Assembly: GCA_020284085.1 (NCBI GenBank)
Contig: JACEVL010000341.1
Location: 1,107,377 to 1,171,376 of the forward strand
From: Aporrectodea caliginosa
Taxonomy: Eukaryota > Annelida > Clitellata > Crassiclitellata > Lumbricidae
Direction: 5' to 3'
DNA: 64,000 nt
The position numbers and the translations under genes were made by a program. The notes under the pieces were generated by a model, which did no database searches, was not told the DNA's origin, and saw only the letters and a list, made by a program, of their open reading frames with translations. Below are positions 12,297 through 22,310 of the stretch, piece by piece. Position 1 is the stretch's first letter, and each line of letters opens with the position of its first letter.

Positions 12297-13735
12297 AAAT
12301 GTAATGTAATGTAATGTAATTAGTAATTTATATAGCGCCGCTCACAGCCGAGGCCATTCAGTAGCGCTGCCTGTGCGAGAACCCCGAGAAAAGAAATAGG
12401 TTTTAAGGAGAGAGAGAGATGAAGACAATGATCCAGAAAGGAAAGTCTCACGCAAAGTGAAGGGAAGGGCATTCCATAAAGAGGGCCCAATGATGGCAAA
12501 GGATCGAGTTTGAGCAATCGTGGTCCTAGCTCGTGGGACAAAGAAGTCAGACCGGTCCGATGAGAAGATGCAGAAAGAGGCGGACGAATGACATCCCTGA
12601 GGTTTTTTGGAGCAAGTCCCAGTTTGGATTTGAGGACCAAAGCAAGGACTTTAAACTGAATGCGGTCAGAGAGAGGAAGCCAATGCAGTTGGTTGACCAT
12701 GAAAGATGATATATGGGAGTATTTAGGAAGGTGAGCAATCAATCGAGCAGCAGCATTGAGAACAGATTGAATAGGGGGTAGACCAGGGTTGTCCAACCTT
12801 TTCGGGCAAGGGGCCACATTTGCCATTTTTCTAAGACCTCGGGGGCCGACAAAATTTCATCAATGATTTAAAAATTGTACGCATGGGCCTACTAAAGAAC
12901 AATAATTTTACTTGCCTACATGACGATTAGAGGTACCACACAGTCACATTTTTGCTGATTTGTTTGTACTAATGGGATTCTTCACATTGCTTTTGCATAC
13001 TTTATATCTGCTTCAACAGTTGATGTGGCTATTCTATGTATTCTAGTTAAATGTCCATCTGTTAGTAGTGATCTTGAGTTTTTAAATGTTTGCCATTGTA
13101 GACAAAAACTGTTCACAACAATATGTAGCCTACTGTCTTAAAGAGTGCAATATACCTAAGTGCAGGATAGGACAGATTTGGAAAAGCCTCTTAGTAGTAG
13201 GCCTACATTCCTTGTTTACTGCTATCCTTTCTTGACAGATTAAGCAGACAACACCCTCAGAATGCGCAGTGACGAAAAATTCCTCGGTCAACAAATTTGT
13301 TTAAACTCTACATTCTGAGTCAATTTTTGCTTTTTGCTTGCACTTATTGACTCCGCCATGGTTATTTGAGGCAGAAAACAACATTAAGTATTGCAACACA
13401 GAGCTAGAATGAAACCTTCGTATGTCTTGTGAAGCAAAGAATTATAGGAAATTTTCAAAGCCGGGCCAATTAGCAACGTAGTATGCATTTCCCAATTTTA
13501 GACAGACAAAAAATCAATAATTTTAAAGGCTCGGAGGGCCGGATGAACTGACTCGGCGGGCCGGATTGTGGCTCGCGGGCCGTAGGTTGGACAAGCCTGG
13601 GGTAGACGGACCTAGGGCAGACCAATAAGTAGGGAATTGCAATAATCAAATCTGGAACAGACAAATGCATGGACAATGGATGCCAAAATGAGTTCTCTTC
13701 AGGCAGACTGATCCACTTATTAACCTAGTCGCAAC
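12297..13735 (-). pseudogene. CR1/L2-type LINE 3' end, split by a hAT-like insertion
   Basis: On the minus strand, about 13735-13608 reads CSRFDYCNSLLIGLP-like and 12783-12297 continues with SVLNAAARLIAHLPKYSH and LHWLPLSDRIQFKVL. This is the region after the catalytic core in CR1/L2 reverse transcriptases. After the ORF the copy ends with GCGCTATATAAAT and ATTAC repeats at 12297-12330, a normal 3' end. An 816-bp element interrupts it at 12784-13599. Confidence 0.75.
12784..13599. mobile_element. Non-autonomous hAT-like element inserted in the LINE
   Basis: The termini are CAGGGTTGTCCAACCT at the left and the complement of CAGGCTTGTCCAACCT at the right, followed inward by GGCCG(C/T) motifs. 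A perfect 8-bp target duplication, GGGTAGAC, flanks it at 12776-12783 and 13600-13607. No transposase ORF is present. The termini and the 8-bp duplication fit the hAT superfamily. Confidence 0.85.
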
Positions 13736-13946
13736 GTAATGACGTATATATGCCTCCTTTTTCAGAACCTTTACCCCTTGAATGAGTTGAGACTTAGCAC
13801 CATGACTTAACACCATAGTGTCATCATAGCGTTGATGGATGTATAGGCCTAATAACAAACAAGCCCATATCTTACAGAAGTAAATAGGCCTATACAGATT
13901 AAGTATTGAGTTATTATAACAACGTCGATTTCATATTTTAGATCTA

Positions 13947-13954
13947 TTATAAAG
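13947..13954 (+). promoter_or_regulatory. TATA-like box upstream of the FkbM gene
   Basis: TATAAAG lies about 40 bp before the ATG. If used, the 5' leader would be only about a dozen nucleotides, so this may be a coincidence in AT-rich DNA. Confidence 0.25.
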
Positions 13955-13990
13955 CGAAAGTCGATTTTTACCGAAAATTGGAGTTTAGCG

Positions 13991-14968
13991 ATGTCTTCAA
14001 AGAAAATGTCGCCGATCTTTATCTGTGGAATACTTCTGTGTTGCACGATAGCAGTTCTGCAGCTTAGTAGATCATTCGATTACTTGTCTCCGTTAAGCAA
14101 GGTTCTTAGCTTCAAAAGCAACATAAAGAAGCTGTCGGACCTACAAGTACTCGAACCAGCGCAGTTTGACAATCAGTCGGACGTCAACTGTGTCAATGCG
14201 ACACTCGGAAATCTCAGCTTCCCGATGTGTCTCTACGATCCAAGGAACGATACTATTGTCTCAAAAATGGTTGCTGCTGGTGAATACTTTGAGTCAGACC
14301 TAGTTCAGAAGATGCTCAATTTCTTTCGTGTGCACCCCGACATATCATTTGTGGATCTTGGTGCACACCTTGGAACATATTCGCTGCCAATTGCACATTC
14401 CGGTATTCACGTTATCTCAGTTGAACCTAACAAGGACACTGTGCGACGATTGGCCAAGTCCGTTCATCTCGGACGAATAGAAAACAATATCGATATCTTT
14501 CACTATGCTCTTTCTAATGCGGAATTGACCACTTACCTGAAGTTTGATGCGTTGAATCGTGGCGATACTTTCATGATCGACAATGGATACTGCCCTGGAT
14601 GTCTGTCGGCTAAAGTAACGGTCCTCAACAAACTAATACCATTTATAAGACACAAGAGAGCGTTAATAAAAATCGATACACAGGAAGCCGAAATCAAGAT
14701 ATTTCAGAGGAAAAGTGCTGCAAAGTTCTTCGACGAAATCGATGTTGTGATGATCCAGATGGAATGGGTTCTCTATCCAATGAACTATGGGCAGACAGAA
14801 GATCGACGGCGAAGAGTTGATCGCTTTCTTGAATTTTTCTACCAAAGAGGTTACGATGTCTATGATCCAAGAACAGAAAAGAAATTAGACGCCAATTGGA
14901 CAAAGTGGACATACGACATTCTACTCAAGAAAGAAGATTTACCAAAGAACCAACTGTTTCTTATCTGA
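13991..14968 (+). CDS. FkbM-family methyltransferase-like protein with N-terminal membrane anchor
   Basis: A single-exon gene of 325 residues. Residues 8-23 form a hydrophobic signal-anchor with a short basic N-terminus (SSKK), predicting a type II membrane protein whose catalytic part faces the Golgi/ER lumen. NQS (61), NAT (69) and NLS (74) are possible N-glycosylation sites. The SAM-binding motif I is VDLGAHLGTY (121-130), followed by SVEPN (143-147). The FkbM/Methyltransf_21 core ends with IKIDTQEAE (226-234), where family members have K-(M/I)-D-(V/I/T)-x-G/E-A-E. Family members are SAM-dependent O-methyltransferases, in known cases acting on sugars or polyketides; the substrate here is unknown. 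The start chosen is the first ATG; a second Met lies at residue 6. The frame is uninterrupted and codon use is unlike the surrounding repeats. No clear AATAAA follows the stop. Neighbours are LINE relics, so context gives no functional hint. Confidence 0.9.
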   Translation: MSSKKMSPIFICGILLCCTIAVLQLSRSFDYLSPLSKVLSFKSNIKKLSDLQVLEPAQFDNQSDVNCVNATLGNLSFPMCLYDPRNDTIVSKMVAAGEYFESDLVQKMLNFFRVHPDISFVDLGAHLGTYSLPIAHSGIHVISVEPNKDTVRRLAKSVHLGRIENNIDIFHYALSNAELTTYLKFDALNRGDTFMIDNGYCPGCLSAKVTVLNKLIPFIRHKRALIKIDTQEAEIKIFQRKSAAKFFDEIDVVMIQMEWVLYPMNYGQTEDRRRRVDRFLEFFYQRGYDVYDPRTEKKLDANWTKWTYDILLKKEDLPKNQLFLI

Positions 14969-14999
14969 ATGGTGTGGAGAGATCATTCGAACCAATGTA

Positions 15000-15790
15000 C
15001 ATGGACTTCACAGACTTGCACTGCACTTTTATTCTTTCATTCGTTCGTTCATTCATTTATGTCGTTCGTTCATTCGTTAAGTTTTCTATTTATAACTATG
15101 ACCTACATAAATATAACCTTGCACTCTGAACACATTGGAATGAGGGCCAGACGGATACGTTCCTTTGCCTTCTTTGAACTCATATCTTGTCAACAGTGTC
15201 GCAATGCGGAACACCTATTGTCGCAATGATTATAACTTTCAAAGGTGGTTTAGCGTAAGGTTTTAGTCTAGGACAAAATATTTAGTAGAACATGAGCGAT
15301 ATATACGTTGTGTTATCTATTATAATAATAGACCTATGAATATATGTAGATAGTTGAAAACACGTTTGTATTTGATCATTTATAATCGTAATCGTAAACT
15401 CGGAACTTCTACAGCGCCCACAAAAGCGAAGTCGCGGGAACCAGCTTATTCACAGGCGCTCAATCAACACAAAATCGCTAGGTAGGGGGTCAAAATCCAG
15501 AGAGGCAGACAGGCAGGCGGCTAAGGTGGATGGTGTTTGGTGATCAGACGGCGTGGTAGGCAGGGAGAAGTGTTGGATTCAGGATAGGATTTGTCGAAAT
15601 TTTCACCTTCTGGCTTTCCGTAGTTATCACGTGGTTTCGACATCGACGAAGTCTATTTTATTATTACCGTGTAAATTCAACTCCATTTTAGCATATTTTA
15701 TTATTCCTCTGTAGGCCTATATATAGACTAAGTTACTCCATATTAACGTAGGCTACTTTATTCAAACGATAGGCTATAAAACCTAAGAAG
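15000..15790. other. Downstream flank of the FkbM gene, no further gene
   Basis: It contains a short ATTC/GTTC repeat at about 15035-15080 and a GGCAGACAGGCAGGCGG patch near 15505. Nothing else is recognisable. Confidence 0.4.
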
Positions 15791-15794
15791 CAAT

Positions 15795-15970
15795 CATTTG
15801 AATTGGTGAAAATAATTCTTTGCGTTAATAGAAGCTAGATTTAATAAAAGATTTCTTTGCGTAAGCCTACATAGAACTTGGATTAATTAAACATTATTCT
15901 TTGCTTAAATAGAAGTTTAATTTATGAAAATAATTCTTTGCGTAAACAGAAGTTGGATTGATGACAGTAG
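15795..15970. repeat. Second array of the ~35-bp GGATTGATGAAA repeat
   Basis: About four degenerate units with AATAATTCTTTGC, GTAAA(T/C)AGAAG and TTGGATTGATGA occur. They match the arrays at 8565-8905 and 63880-64000. Confidence 0.7.
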
Positions 15971-16159
15971 GCTAATCATTAAGCTAAAAATCATTCAAAT
16001 AATTAGCCTAAATAGGCCTACGCTAAAATGCAGTTGACCATCCATAATAATTAAATACGCTATTAGCCTAGGCCTAGGCCTACTCCTTACTGGGGAAAAC
16101 ATGAATACAATTCATTCATTCATTCATATTGAACATTTAGGTAGGCCTAGCGCACTTTC

Positions 16160-16740
16160 CAGAAAACTACTCTGAGGCGATCCCAACTCCAGCACGGCCA
16201 AAACCAACAGTCTTGAGGTGAGAAAAGAACATGGGAGAGAAGGTCCTATACGAAAGAGGCGAAGCTTCAGAGGGAGGCACCACCGAGAAAGCGCAGCTCC
16301 GCATGAATAGTGGAGGTACGGGTAATAGTGACAGGTAGGAGACCCTGTTCAGATGAGCGGAGGGATCGAGAGCCCCTAGCACTAAGGACAGGGCAACATA
16401 GCTCGCGAAGATAGGCAAGATCGAGGCTCAATAGGAAGCGCCAGACTTAACTGGGCATCTAATGCTATCCTAAACGCAATCTGAGGGGAGCCAGTGGAGA
16501 ACGTCGTAAATGTATCAAGAGAGGTGCATAGCCGATAAGGCGGGTAGCAGAATGCAAGATCCGATCCAATCAACCCAGTCGACTAGCTGGGAGGCCACAT
16601 GGAACGAGCAACAGCAGTCAAGTCTAGTTGTGACGAAGGCATGGATAAGAGTGGAGGTAGCAGAAGCAGTGAGTGACATGTCCAAGGTGACGTCTAGGTC
16701 ACGCACAGCAGTAATTAAGAGTTATGATGTATAAAATTGA
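16160..16740 (-). pseudogene. CR1/L2-type LINE fragment, heavily decayed
   Basis: Minus-strand frames read FAVTTRLDCC-like, DVLHWLPSDCV and, near the 3' end, a SHLKTVGFGRAGVGIASE stretch. The last is also recognisable at 41770-41965 ([16 protein letters not shown]). Stops and frameshifts are frequent. Confidence 0.55.
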
Positions 16741-17389
16741 GTTTTACCGCTTCATGGATGACAATCGGTAAACGTGTGTCTATTATTTTATAAATCAAAA
16801 TTTTGTTCTTTTCATTGTAAAATTTGTTGAAATTTCTTCAGAAATGTTTGTAAGCCTAAAAGAATTCTTCTAATAGTACCGGTCAGCATTTCATCAGTGA
16901 GAGGAGTTTCTCTTCATTACTTCAACAAAAACATGGTTGACAGACCCATCAAATGGGTCAGGAAAGGTTGACCGGTTTAGCCCTCCTGAACGCATATCAA
17001 GAAATTTAAGTAGATGCGGAGAAAGTGATTGATGACTTTGCGAAGATTGGAAGCAGAAGATTGGAATTTGTCTTGCAACATGTTATAAAGTTCAAAAACT
17101 ATTAATTTGATCAGTCATTTTAATTATAATTCCTTTGGCCTTGCAAACAATTTAGGATTAAATGGTTAATAAAAATCAACTATTAATTCTTCAAATAATT
17201 GTCGCAAGGATCCATAATACTTGATAGGTAGTGCATTTACTTTTGCAGTTGGTTTTTACTTGCAAAATATTTGGTATGAAATTTTTTTAAATTTATATTG
17301 AGCTATTACATAATTACTAAATCGCTAATGGGAGCCCACAGAAATCGCCCCCCGTACAGGAAAAGTCTAGATCCGCCCCTGGTCGAAAA

Positions 17390-19075
17390 GCAGTGTTTTC
17401 AGTTTCGAGTGAAAGACCTGTGGAAAGATAGCGAGAGGTAAAGCGCTTCTCGTAGCATAAGCCTTTCAGAAGCGCTCCCAGTGCGAGGTACTCCCAGGAA
17501 AAAGGAAGGTTTAAAGGTGAGAGAAAGAGGAAGAGATACTACCAGAGTATTGTAGAGCGTAGAGAAGGAGGAAGTCCATTCCATAGAGAGGGACCTATGC
17601 ACACAAAGGATCTGGATTGAGCCATTGTGGTCCTAACACGGGGAACAAAAAGGTCAAGCCGGTCAGAGGATCTGAGAGGACGCTTTGACGTGGCAGAGAG
17701 GGGGCGGAGAATTTGGGGACAAAGATATTTTGGAGCAAGACCCAGTTGCGATTTGAGCATGAGAATGAGAACTTTAAATTGGATGCGCACAGAGAGAGGT
17801 AGCCATGAAGTTGTTCAGCCATAAATATAGAGGTGTGAGAGAATCGAGGGAGGCGAGCTATAAGTCTGGCAGCAGCATTCAATACAGACTGAAGAGGAGA
17901 TAGACGAACCTTGGTAAGCCAACAAGGAGAGAATTACAAGTCAATTCGAGAACAGACAAAAGCATGAACAATTGAGGTGAAGGTAGAGGATGAAACAGAT
18001 CTGCGAATAGCTCTACGACGCCTAAGTTGAAAGTAAGAAGTGCGGGTAAGCTTGGATATGTGTTCAGTGAAGGTAAGAGAACTATATCTAGGGTGACACC
18101 CAAGTCACGAACACTATATGAGAATGTGAAATGCGGAAACTTTTCTGAGAGCAAGGTATAGTCGAGTTTCAGGAGTTGCTGTGGTGTACCAAACCAAATG
18201 AGTTGGGTTTTGGAGGAATTTAAAGAAAGGCGATTAGAGGACATCCAGGGATGGAGATCCTGGGAAAGAGCGTCAATATGACTAGCAAGGAGTTTAGCAG
18301 AAGGGGGCCCACAGACATATGCCTGGAGATTATCAGCAAAACGATGGCCGATAGCCGAATGATTTGGGAAAAGGGAAGGAATAGCCTACCAGCCGTGTAT
18401 AAAATAAATAAGAGGAGTCCGAGGACAGAACCTCGAGGAACACCCAATTTAACAGGGACCCACTGAGTTCTGGAGTCACCAGAAATGATCATTTGAGTGC
18501 GATCAGACAAGTAAAACCGAAGCCAAAGAAGTGGGGAACCTTTGAGTCCACAGGAGGTCTCAAGGCGTTGGAGTAGAATTTCATGGTCGACCATGTCGAA
18601 GGCCGAAGAAACATCAAAAAGAGCAAGAAGAGTGAGCTGAGACCTGTCAACAGCTGAATAGATATCAGAAAGTAGAGAGAGAAGGGCTGTTTCTGTGGAG
18701 TGATAAACCCTGTAACCAGACTGATGGGGCGTCCTGAATGTTCACGATATGAGAAGCTGCATGGAAACCAGTCGTTCTAAGGTTTTGGAGAGAAATGATA
18801 AATTTGGAAGTTCTGACATAGGTTAGGGTCTAGGTTGGGCTTCTCGAGTGCTGGAAAGACTAAAGCTCGTTTTTGTGAAGCGGGAATGCAGCCCTCTGAG
18901 AGTGATCTATTAAAGATATAGGCTACAGAAAGAAAGGAGCAATATCATCAAGAATATCTGTGATAATAAAAGGGAAAGAGGGTTCAATTCACATGATTTG
19001 AAGTTAACAGATGTCAAAACTGAGCGGAGATCCGAGTCCATAATGGGTCGGAAACCTTTGGCTGACTTGTTGAGT
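17390..19075 (-). pseudogene. CR1/L2-type LINE reverse-transcriptase copy
   Basis: The longest LINE copy in the window, on the minus strand. It reads a YRVYHSTETALLSLLSD stretch, FDVSSAFDMVDHEILLQRL (motif A with the first catalytic Asp, near 18610-18565), GVPRGSVLGLLLF (motif B, near 18440) and HRFADNLQAYV (motif C, near 18345; FADN instead of the active F/YADD). The thumb region follows, with WMSSNRLSLNSSKTQLIW, and later SVLNAAARLIARLPRFSH (about 17885-17830). Upstream of about 18890 an ALVFPALEKPNLDP segment is visible. Frameshifts separate these blocks, so the copy is inactive. Confidence 0.8.
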
Positions 19076-19440
19076 TATTGTTGGAGATAGTTATTGTTAT
19101 TATATCCGCATGCTATGGACATGTGTACCGGACATGTTATCTTATTCGCAAGGCAGCGAGGGCTTCAGGGTGATTTAAAGCTTGTACTCGCCCTGTCACA
19201 CAACCGTCGTAGGGCATCTGCGTCTTTTATCAGAAGATGTCCCATACCGCGCCCTGTTAGCCCTACGGGTGTTGGTCCGCAACGGTCTATTCATCACAGT
19301 TTACCTGCAAAATGAACATTTATGCCAGGGATGTCAAAAAGCCTCAAGATTTATAAGCCAAATGCCACTGTGTATGCTAAACATGTAGTTTTACAAAACT
19401 TTGCTGGGGACAGACTTACCGGGCCCATCACAGAGTCCTA

Positions 19441-20358
19441 GGGTAACATGGGGTAATATGGACCCCTTAACTTAAATGAGTCTTTCTAAGCAAAATTGAG
19501 CATCCTTACAGTCCAATTAAATTGCATCCAAACACTTTCATCATAACGACATAAAAAAGAATTGTGAACAATTAATATAATTTTATTTCACAATATATAA
19601 AAAAATAAAACCTACAAAAAGGTCCATATTGCCCCATGTCGGGCAAAAAAGGGGTATATATTTGGCACTGAATCCATGATTATGATAATAATAATAATTA
19701 TTATTATTATTAAAATAATAATTATAATAATTATAATAATAACAATAATAATGATAATAATAATATTAACAATAATAATAATAATAATACAGGCCTAATA
19801 GGGCTTAATACAAATAGATTCAATCACTATTGTATTCAAACAGGATAGAATTCAATTGAGATAGGCTCTATGGGGTTGCATGGACCGTGGTCCATACAGC
19901 CCCTTCACAGTGTGTCAATGCTATAGGGTTGCATGGACCGTGGTCCATGCAGCTCCTTCACAGTGGGTCCATACAGCCCCAAACAGGGGTCACGACTGCC
20001 GCCACAGCTAAGCAATATATTATCGTTCACGTTGCATGACAATGTATAATCTTCAAAAGCGCGACATTTCAACGAAAAAATGATATATTGGTTATATTTA
20101 TCCGACGTTTGCAACTAGTCTTTATTTTGGGTGGTAAATTTCAGTAACAAATAGTAGCTGACGAACTTTATACGTGATATCGTAGATCGGACAAACGACA
20201 TCAGTAACAACATCTGGCACGCCCAAAACATAGAGTATTATTGTAAATTAGAACATCCAAAAGAGACAAACTTATTTAAAAGCCAGTGACTACCTACGTT
20301 AGTTGGTAACTCACCATGGTCCATATAGCCCCAGGGTCCATGCAACCCCAAGTTACCC
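19441..20358. mobile_element. 918-bp inverted-repeat element flanked by TA
   Basis: The left end GGGTAACATGGGGTAATATG and the complement of the right end GGGTAACTTGGGGTTGCATG match at about 20 of 24 positions, and both ends are bounded by TA. Subterminal copies of TGCATGGACCGTGGTCCA recur (19878, 19932). AAT/ATT microsatellite sequence fills 19680-19795. No transposase was seen. Confidence 0.65.
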
Positions 20359-20529
20359 TATATCTCCATTTTGCTCAGGCACCTTTGGCACCCTAGTCCA
20401 CCTCGTGCTGTGAAATATTACCACTGGCCCACCATTAAAAATGGTTTGAAAGGAAGTATATTGTTTATTGTACGAACTGCATATCCGCTATTTGGTGTAC
20501 ATATATTTATACAGGGTATAACATTACAT

Positions 20530-20640
20530 TTTGGTAGCAGTCAAAGACCATTCTGTTCGATAATGGTCCTGTATGGTCAGATCGGGAGCATCTTTGACGA
20601 GGTTTCTGAAGAGGTGCTAGGCCTATATAAATAAGCATTT
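20530..20640 (+). pseudogene. LINE 3'-end stub
   Basis: AAGACCATTCTGTTCGATA, then CGGGAGCATCTTTGA and a TGCTA..TATATAAAT end. This is the same 3' terminus seen in the full LINE fragments, and it is repeated almost identically at 29755-29880. Confidence 0.5.
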
Positions 20641-21239
20641 AAATTTTAAAAAACCTGAAACTTGTTATTTTTCATTAGAAAAGAATCCAAAAAGATCAAT
20701 TTTTAAGACAAACCTGTTTAGCTGCAGGTAGTAAAGAAAATGAAATAATCTCACCACATCATTATCTAACACTACTGACAACGAACATTCAAAACCTATA
20801 TTAACACACAGATTGCAAAGAGAAACAAGAATCTAATGCCCACCATACAACCAAAAGTCAAACTGGTAGTGACAACCACTTCTATCAGCCATAATATAAT
20901 TAACTGCTGCAACACCTCACACAGAAGTCGCTATAGAAGTCACTACACATACATTACATATATTCTGACCTTTGTTTACTACAAACTCTGATGAAGACGT
21001 TAATTACGCTAATCTGACACCAGATTACTTTACTTTACACTTTAAGACACTTTACTTTGTCCATGCGTAAGGCTTATGATAACAGTCAAACTCCAACAAA
21101 AACTTAAAGAGAAGAAATTCAAAGTATATATAAGTATAGCATTTACTGTAGTTTTTTTTCTAAACTCAGAATCATAATGTACTACACTCCGAACTGCCCG
21201 ACCACAAGACAATCCGGGTTTGACTGTACAGTATAAATT

Positions 21240-21760
21240 AAATGCTTGTTTCACAATCGTTCCCAATAATCACGATCTTAATGTGCAGTTTTATCAAACT
21301 TTGACTATAGCTTAATTACATCAACTATTATAACGAACAAGCTCATTTCAGATTAATTTTCCCTACCATCACAAAATCAGCATTGACCATATAATTTCAT
21401 TAAGGTTTGACAGTAGCTGGACTGCACAACATGCTTAGATAACTGTTTCAGTAACGACATAATCAGGGTTTAACCATTCAGTTTTGTCAAGGTATGACTG
21501 TGGTTCAACTAGTCAGCATCATTCTTAAGAAAGTGTCTACAAAAAATTCTTTCATTAAGGTTGGACTGTGCTTAACAAAACACCATCCTTATGAAAAATA
21601 TCCCTACCACCACATAATCACGATCTGACTGAACATTGTCACCAAGGCAAGACTGGTTTAGCTACGCAAGATCCTTATTAAGAAAATGCCCATACAGCAA
21701 CACATTCTATGGCTGCTAGGCTAATCATCACAGTTTCATCAACTTGAAATATCAAGCTGT
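21240..21760. repeat. Degenerate ~110-bp tandem repeat
   Basis: Blocks such as ACATAATCACGATCTGACTG, CAGTTTTGTCAAGGTATGAC and ACTGTGGTTCAACTA return with similar order roughly every 100-130 bp. The array lies about 450 bp beyond the ORP stop codon. Confidence 0.4.
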
Positions 21761-22024
21761 AAATACGTGCCGAGTTAAACGCATCTGAACAGTGCAATCA
21801 AATCACTTGTAACAAATCATGCATCACCGAAACATGCACAAGCTCAAACCCTGACTTTACAATACCCAAGGCTTCTATGGCGCTGGCACCCAACTCCAAG
21901 CACTCTACAACCAGTCCTTGGCTAGACATCAGTCCACAAAAAACTAGAGAGATATCTTCAGCAACAAGCAGAAACTCTCAGGTTAGACAAGACCAGCAAT
22001 ATAGCGTCAAACTGTCCACTACAC

Positions 22025-22030
22025 TTTATT
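22025..22030 (-). terminator. OSBPL2: AATAAA poly(A) signal of the ORP gene
   Basis: A canonical AATAAA on the minus strand, 178 bp past the stop codon at 22208. It is the first such signal after the stop. Confidence 0.6.
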
Positions 22031-22207
22031 GCAATAGCAAACCAGAATTAATGGCACTTACAAATAAATGCTCATAATAATACATTACTTTACCAGTCCA
22101 GGACTTTTCACTTCACACAAAAATCATCAAAATCTTTACAGAAACGAAACAAGGCAAACAAAAAAGCGCAAACATAAATTCTCGAAGCTTCATTTTCGGT
22201 CGAATGC

Positions 22208-22310
22208 CTAGTAAATGTCCGGACACGTCTGCCACTCTCGCTTCCAGTAGTCGCCACGAAGCATCCAATCCTCTATTCCAGTGTGTAGATTCCTATCCCA
22301 TACAAACCAC
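22208..22310 (-). CDS. OSBPL2: ORP exon 13 (stop codon)
   Basis: Encodes [20 protein letters not shown] and ends at CPDIY-stop. The human ORP1/2 proteins also end in CPDIY or LPDIY. Confidence 0.95.
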
